The position numbers were made by a program, and so were the translations under genes. A model generated the notes under the pieces. It made no database searches, was not told the origin of the DNA, and was given only the letters and a program-made list of their open reading frames with translations. From Macrobrachium rosenbergii (taxonomy: Eukaryota; Arthropoda; Malacostraca; Decapoda; Palaemonidae): DNA of 64,000 nucleotides. Below, one piece after another: positions 58,895 to 64,000 of this stretch; within the stretch, counting starts at the first letter, position 1, and every line of letters starts with the position of its first letter. Location: the NCBI RefSeq assembly GCF_040412425.1, contig NC_089763.1, positions 57,852,587-57,916,586 of the forward strand. The letters run 5' to 3'.

Positions 58895-59939
58895 CCGACT
58901 TTTTGATATTCCTAAAGTCCGTCAGGAAGCTATCAACCTCTACCATCAAAGGGTATAGGTCCATGCTCAGCTCAGTTTTTAAGCACAGGAATGGACCTGT
59001 CTTCTAATCAAGATATCACCAACTTGATCATATCCTTCGATACGTCCAAGAAAGAAAGTTCTTCCAACGTCTCTTTGAACTTAGACGTTGTACTGAAGTG
59101 GCTTTCAAGTCCTCAGTTTGTACCTCTTCGTTCTGTTTCCCTCAGGAATCTCATGAAGAAGACTCTCTTTTTAGTGGCTCTCACTCCTGCCAAACGTATT
59201 AGAGAGTTACAGGCAATAGACAAGAGAATAGGCTTTGCACAAGAGGACGCAGTCTGCTCTCTATCTCTTGGTTTCCTCACAAAGAACGAGGACCCTTCTA
59301 AACCCTGGCCTAGACCCTTTGTCATCAAGAACCTTATGGATATTGTAGGTCCTGAGGAAGAAGAAAGACTCCTCTGTCCAGTGAGGTGCCTCAGGTACTA
59401 TCTTCAGAGAACGGAAAAGAATAGAGGACCTTCAAGCAACCTCTGGTGCTCTGTAAGAAACCCAGTTTGCCCGCTCTCTAAAAATGCCATATCCTTTTTT
59501 CTGAGAGTAAAGTAAGTATACCTTAGTTTTACCAGACCACTGAGCTGATTAACAGCTCTCCTAGGGCTGGCCCGAAGGATTAGACTTATTTTACGTGGCT
59601 AAGAACCATTTGGTTACTTAGCAACGGGACCTACAGCTTATTGTGGAATCCGAACCACATTATAGCGAGAAATTAGAGTTAATATTAGAAGCCCACTCTC
59701 AGATCCAGGAAGAAGCCTTTCTATTACTTAAGGTTAAGGCTTACAAAATTAGGGCAGTTGCAACTTCCCTCGCTCATAAACACAACTTGTCTCTTTCCTC
59801 GATCCTACAGTCAACGTTCTGGAGATGCAAGTCCATATTCACCTTACACTACCTCAGGGACATAGAAACCGTGTTTGAAAATTGTAGCACTTTAGGACCT
59901 TTATCCGTGGCTGGCATGGTGCTGGGAGAGGAAGCATAG
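58600..59939 (+). pseudogene. Element E tyrosine recombinase, interrupted by a SINE
   Basis: Starts in a frame shifted -1 from the preceding module: VKCLVRAKGFTRQAAEAIAK, then QVADFLIFLKSVRKLSTSTI. After a shift it continues from 58,991: LDVVLKWLSSPQFVPLRSVS, PAKRIRELQAIDKRI (first Arg) and LCPVRCLRYYLQRTEKNRG. At about 59,510 a reverse-oriented SINE intervenes, and the gene resumes at about 59,680 with AHSQIQEEAFLLLKVKAYKI. There the HxxR His is Tyr (AYKIRA). The nucleophile Tyr is kept in FTLHYLRDIETVFENC. It ends SVAGMVLGEEA. Not functional as read. Confidence 0.85.
59511..59673 (-). mobile_element. Truncated SINE inside the element E recombinase gene
   Basis: About 163 bp matching the 3' half of the 57,097-57,374 SINE in reverse complement (GGAATCCGAACCACATTATA, ACAGCTCTCCTAGGGC). 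The tRNA-like head is missing, as expected for 5' truncation. Flanks AGAGTAAA and AGAGTTAA are a candidate imperfect target duplication. Confidence 0.85.
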
Positions 59940-60741
59940 GGAATATCTCTGTTCCTTTGCTATCCACTCGCCTTGACTTAAGGTTTTGAGTCAATGGGAA
60001 GCCTGGGGGTACACTGTACCTGGAGTACCCACCAGTTCGTATTTGATTATTGGTGATAATGTTTGGGTTTTGGTTTTATTCTATGGTGTAAGTGACAGTG
60101 TTGTCATTTTGTATTCTGATCTTTGCCCAGGGCAAGGGCATCTTTTAAAACTTTGTCAGCATACGGTGTACTTCCTCCGCTGCAAAGTTCCCCACCAATG
60201 TATTGGCGACCCTTAGCTATACTGCCACATCCACTACAAGGTGAGAGAAGGGAAGCGCCGACCAGAGGCAGTACCTACCTGCAGCAGCCCTGTCAACAGG
60301 TAAGGAAGCAACAAACATTTATTCAATGTTAGCAACCTTTCTATTTCAAATTCATTACTTACTTAATGCTTTGGAATAGAATATGTCCATGCTCTTTCCC
60401 ACCTCCTAACAATGTGGAATCAGCAATGTAATTACTTGGTAAGTTACTGACACAAAAATGACATTTTTATGATAAAATAAAGTTTTATATATATTACCAA
60501 GTAATTACATAATCAGAGCCCGCCCTCCTCCCCTTGCATGGACATTAGAGCGTAAAACGAATTGAGCTCTCCGCTGGGTTGTTTCCTTGAGTCCCAGATG
60601 GTGGGCAGAACCTTGTCACCTACACACTAACAACAACAACGCCACCACTCAAATTTTGAATTTTCAAGCTGTCATAGGTTAGGGAACCAATTACTTGGTA
60701 AGTATATATAAAACTTTATTTTATCATGAAAGTGTCATTTT
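59940..60741 (+). other. Element E tail, internal palindrome and right terminal repeat
   Basis: Same layout as in B and A. GCCCAGGGCAAGGGCA lies near 60,125. The palindrome (60,424-60,512) has AATTACTTGGTAAGTTAC, AAAAATGACATTTTTAT and ATTACCAAGTAATTACATAA. The terminal repeat ends with AATTACTTGGTAAGTATATA and TTTATCATGAAAGTGTCATTTT-type sequence. No left partner exists for this repeat because E is truncated. Confidence 0.78.
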
Positions 60742-62927
60742 GGTTAGAATAAGGTTAGTCCGAATTGGTTAGAGAACCTGTCTGGGTCCCCCCATAGTGT
60801 GCGACTATTTTTTGCATTCCCTTATAAGAGGTAAGGTGTCGGTGCCCTCACCCATCTGTAGCCTAAGCCTAGGACTGCCAGGTTACAGTTGGAAAAGTCC
60901 GCTGCTAGGGAACTGGTTCGGTTCTCAGGGCGATTTGGTTCTGTGCCCTCCATCACCTGCCTCTGTTTTTCACGCTCTGAGTCTCGTATAATGCGTAGGC
61001 TGAAAGAAAGTTAATCTTTGCTACTTTCGCGACTTATACCATCATCGGCACCTAGTATGAGGATGTTAGCACGATAAGACTAATTATATTAGGTATAGAC
61101 AGTTTGACAGTTTTATTAATAATAGTGTGCCTATAGTGAGTTGTACTTCTTCTGATGTTATGTCGATTCAGTTGGTTGTTTAACCAATCTCTTCATCTTT
61201 TGCACATTATAAATCCTTGTCTGCTAGCCTATTCCTCTTTCTCCATCGAAATACACTTGTTCATTCTTTACCTGCTTTTTCTTCGGCTATCGCCGAATCT
61301 CTTACTTCTGCCTTGATTAATGTTTCTCTTTCCAAGTCTACCATGGTTACAGTATCTACTGTTGTTTTTAAGCTAGATATTATTCTAGCTACTTAGCTTT
61401 CTAAGGGTGTGTCTTATGGGATTGCTCTCATGTCTGTTGACTTGCTTTTGGACGAGGCAGGAGTCGTCACAACTCCTCTTCGCCTCTGCCTCCCAACTTT
61501 TCCCATTTTGTTTGGCGCCTCATTTTCTTCTGCTCAGCTGACTAGTGTAGACTCAGCTGAGTCGCTTCGGACTACGTTTCCCATTATTCCTTTCATTGAG
61601 TTGTGGATATGATGCAGGTACTCAGGTGCTGTTGCTTCATGTCACCAGCTGTTGCCTCCTGTCTCCCGCTGTCTGATTCAGTGGATCTCCGGTTCGATTG
61701 GCATTTGCTGGAGTGTTGCACTTCACTGTATCCTCAATTAGTTGAGGAAAGAGGCCACATAGAAAATATAATCCCTTGTCTTTGAGGATTTCAGCACCCT
61801 TATAGTATTTGGAGAATGAGAACCCAAGCTTTCTCCTCCAATAAAAGTGCGTTTCGTGAGTTTTCTCATACCCGGTGCACAAAGTTCCCTTTAAGTCGGC
61901 AGGGGCTTGTTCTCTGGTTTTTTTGTAGTGAGTACCACCTCTTGTGATACAGGTGCTTAATCGGCGCTTAAACAGTCTTCGATCAAAGGTTCAGTTTTCT
62001 TTATCTTTCTTGTAGAGAGACAAACTCAAGGCTGACCAGTGCTTTGGGCATGCTGAACAGAGTCTCAGTTTAGATTGTTGAAGTTTTTATCTTTCATTGA
62101 ACTTTTGCTCAGTATAGTTATCTCTTCTCTGTGCCAGCTTAGAGAGGTTGAGGTGCCAGCTTAGGGAGCTTTTGGCACCAGCTTTAAGTGTTTTGTGTCA
62201 GTGGAAGTTTAGCGAGGAAGAGCATTAGTTTTTAACTTGCGCAACTGTCAAACCCGTTTCTGATGCTGCAGGCTAATATTCTCATGCTTATAGTAACTTG
62301 GTTTGGAAGAAGTGAGAGCACTTATGCTCCTATCAGTAGTAAAGGCTTATGCTGGTCAGGTTAAGGCGATAAGGAAGGATATATTGGTATGTAAAGACAT
62401 CTGTAAAGTCATTTGTGAAGTCTCTGCTAAAAGTGTTAATTGTAAAGTCTCTGCTGGGCAAGTTTTCTGTGGTGACGTCCCATTTTCTTTGCCTACAATT
62501 AGTCACGCCTAACGTATCAGGTCACGCAAAGTTCAATCATTTAAACTATGTATATATTTTGTTTACCTGCTGTCAAAAATGCATCACATGTTTCTTCTTT
62601 CACAGGCATCAAGATTGTATCCAATTCCATTTCTGTCTGTTCTTGTATTGTAAAGTGTACTGGTTCGCTGTATTTATTGTTATTTATTATCAACCTCAGG
62701 TCACTGAGGTTTCCATTGTATTCAGCGGTTGGCCAGTCTGCCACTATATAAACTGCCTGGATCATGAATAAAGTAGCAGTAACCTTATCTTGCTCGTTTC
62801 TTTCGCACCTCTTAAAGGTACAAGTCTTATTTTATACCTTCGGGGATCATTTCAGCCCTCAGGTTCTGGTAGATGGCCAATTGCAAGCCTCCTGGCATGA
62901 TTGGAGAGACTTAGGAGCAGAATCTTA
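60742..62927 (+). other. Non-coding or decayed gag-like region
   Basis: Mostly unrecognised. Between about 61,140 and 61,610 an interrupted plus-strand frame reads Ser/Leu/Pro-rich and has the layout of a gag linker. Near 62,140-62,190 GGTGCCAGCTTAG-type repeats recall the DIRS gag minisatellites. It could be another highly decayed gag; no motif confirms it. Confidence 0.25.
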
Positions 62928-63290
62928 GGCTGTGTTCTCACCAAAGGAGTTGCGTCGAGTCGAGTCACTTCGAGTCTCGGTAATTCATGATGCATCATGA
63001 ATCACCAACCCAATTTTAACACTGATTTGTAAGGACCTTTGAAAGATACTATTCATACCAAATGCGTTGAGTCACATTGCGTCGAGTCGCCTCAAGTCAA
63101 AATTTTTGACGTCAGTCATAGTAAGTCTCGCGCCGTTTGCAAGTATGCTGGTTGAACTACTAATAAACTTAGTCCAGGAGCACCCTGCTGCCCAGAAGTA
63201 CCCTGCTATCTATGATGGCAAAGACCCCAACCACCGTGACCATGACTTCATTGTTAGTTAATGGAAAGAAGTTGCTGCTGCAGTGTCATG
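62928..63290 (+). pseudogene. MADF-domain gene remnant, possibly from a PIF/Harbinger transposon
   Basis: The frame from about 63,145 reads MLVELLINLVQEHPAAQKYP, then AIYDGKDPNHRDHDFIVS, a stop, then WKEVAAAV. This is the pattern of a MADF (Myb/SANT-like, Adf-1) DNA-binding domain: LI..V..HP..YD..HP.Y.D.......W..IA. The TAA replaces one codon just before the conserved Trp. MADF proteins accompany transposases in PIF/Harbinger elements. The sequence TTA followed by GGCTGTGTTCTCACC at 62,925 could be such an element's end. No transposase is in the window. A host MADF gene is the alternative. Confidence 0.5.
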
Positions 63291-63299
63291 TACATATAC

Positions 63300-63640
63300 A
63301 GGCAGTCCCCAGTTTATGACAGGTCCGAGGTTGTGACGCTTTTCAAATATAATCATCAGAAATTATTTCCCAGTTTATGACGCATGTTCCAGGGTCACGA
63401 CGCGTCGTATGCCGATCCGATGGAAGAAATATGGCTCCAAAAGGCAGAATAATCAAAATTTGGAGGTTTTTTGAATAAAAACTCAATAAAAATGCAGTTT
63501 ACATCATTTTCAATGCTGTACACCCAAAACATTAAAAGTAAGGTTTTCTTAGGATTTTTGACAATTTTTCGGTTCATGAAGATTTTCGGTTTACGACGTG
63601 GCATGAAAACGAAACCCCCGTCGTAAACTGGGGACTGCCT
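63300..63640. mobile_element. MITE with 21-bp terminal inverted repeats
   Basis: AGGCAGTCCCCAGTTTATGAC at 63,300-63,320 pairs with 63,620-63,640 (one mismatch in 21). It is flanked by ATAC on both sides, a candidate 4-bp target duplication; a TA duplication with a slightly longer repeat is also possible. Internal sequence is AT-rich and non-coding; the subterminal regions contain several TTATGACG/CACGACG motifs. The superfamily is unassigned; pogo/Tc1-like is a guess. Confidence 0.8.
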
Positions 63641-63955
63641 ATACCGGAAAAAGACAACAGTTTTATTCACTTTGAACCATTTACTATGCTTTTAACAATA
63701 CATGTTGCTAATGTAGTACTGTACTGTGAACTGTAGGCCAACCTAACTTAGCCACTCAAAATAGCCAAAATTAGCAATATCCCCATTCTACCCATAGGCC
63801 TGTATTTTATAATAATGATGTAATCTGTTAGGTTAGGTAGGTTTCCCATTTTTTCAGGTAGTCTAATGTACTAAAACCTTATATTAAAGGTTTTTACATG
63901 GTCTAAACCTCAAAACTAGATGTGGAGCTCTCTTCCATAGTTACCTGGTAACGAA

Positions 63956-63959
<4 letters not shown>

Positions 63960-64000
<41 letters not shown>
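63960..64000. repeat. (CT)n microsatellite running off the window
   Basis: At least 41 bp, pyrimidine strand on plus, truncated by the window end. Confidence 0.97.

Larger units (their letters stand above)
57738..60741 (+). mobile_element. DIRS-like element E, 5'-truncated
   Basis: Begins abruptly near the end of RT, directly after D's cut right terminal repeat, and runs through RNase H, methyltransferase-like module, YR, tail, palindrome and right terminal repeat (about 60,570-60,741, ending GTCATTTT). It has the longest open frames of the cluster (58,202-58,894 and 58,991-59,515). Its YR gene is interrupted by a SINE. Confidence 0.85.

Noticed and set aside
51537..60741. Element D as an insertion nested in element E
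   Set aside because: Sequence left of D's left end is a long inverted repeat and not the missing 5' part of E, so E is better read as truncated.
62415..62771. 118-codon plus-strand frame with Cys/His residues
   Set aside because: No regular spacing of ligands, AT-rich and overlapped by an equally long minus-strand frame.

Overview
The window looks like arthropod, most likely decapod crustacean, nuclear DNA. Three things point there: very dense (TA)n and (TC)n microsatellites, TTAGG-type pentamer stretches, and a mix of DIRS-like tyrosine-recombinase retrotransposons, a BEL/Pao LTR retrotransposon and short interspersed repeats. The species call is inference. I found no convincing intact host gene, no rRNA or tRNA gene, no CRISPR array and no operon. 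Nearly everything recognisable is a mobile element or its remains.

Layout. 1-21.6 kb is AT-rich, mostly non-coding DNA with about 15 microsatellites and several long inverted repeats: a zinc-knuckle gene fragment duplicated head-to-head around 2.1-2.6 kb, 12.0-13.3 kb, a 101-nt hairpin at 16.0 kb, and a near-perfect 373-bp hairpin at 17.65-18.02 kb. 21.66-30.03 kb is one BEL/Pao element on the minus strand with two LTRs; its gag, protease, RT, RNase H and integrase are recognisable but broken by stops and frameshifts. 30-36.9 kb holds a non-LTR endonuclease remnant, a 310-bp SINE-like insertion with perfect 12-bp target-site duplications, and scattered copies of a degenerate repeat.

36.9-60.7 kb is a cluster of DIRS-like elements on the plus strand, each in the order gag - RT - RNase H - methyltransferase-like module - tyrosine recombinase (YR) - tail with an internal palindrome - inverted terminal repeat. 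Element A starts at 36.9 kb and stops inside its YR gene at 41,579. Element B (41,580-47,488) follows, and the rest of A's YR gene resumes at 47,489 and runs to A's right end at 49,093. B is therefore nested in A, with no target duplication, as expected for YR-mediated integration. Element D (51.5-57.7 kb) is a mosaic carrying a second copy of its own gag/pol junction inside the RNase H domain. Element E (57.7-60.7 kb) is 5'-truncated. D and E each carry a copy of the same tRNA-like SINE, in opposite orientations. A 757-bp long inverted repeat lies between A and D (50.7-51.5 kb).

60.7-64 kb contains a weak gag-like stretch, a MADF-domain remnant that may belong to a PIF/Harbinger transposon, a 341-bp MITE with 21-bp terminal inverted repeats, and a (CT)n tract running off the end. 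All elements look inactive: both RTs that retain a core have lost the second aspartate of YxDD, and the YR genes are broken or lack catalytic residues. The window reads as a transposon graveyard with a datable order of insertions.
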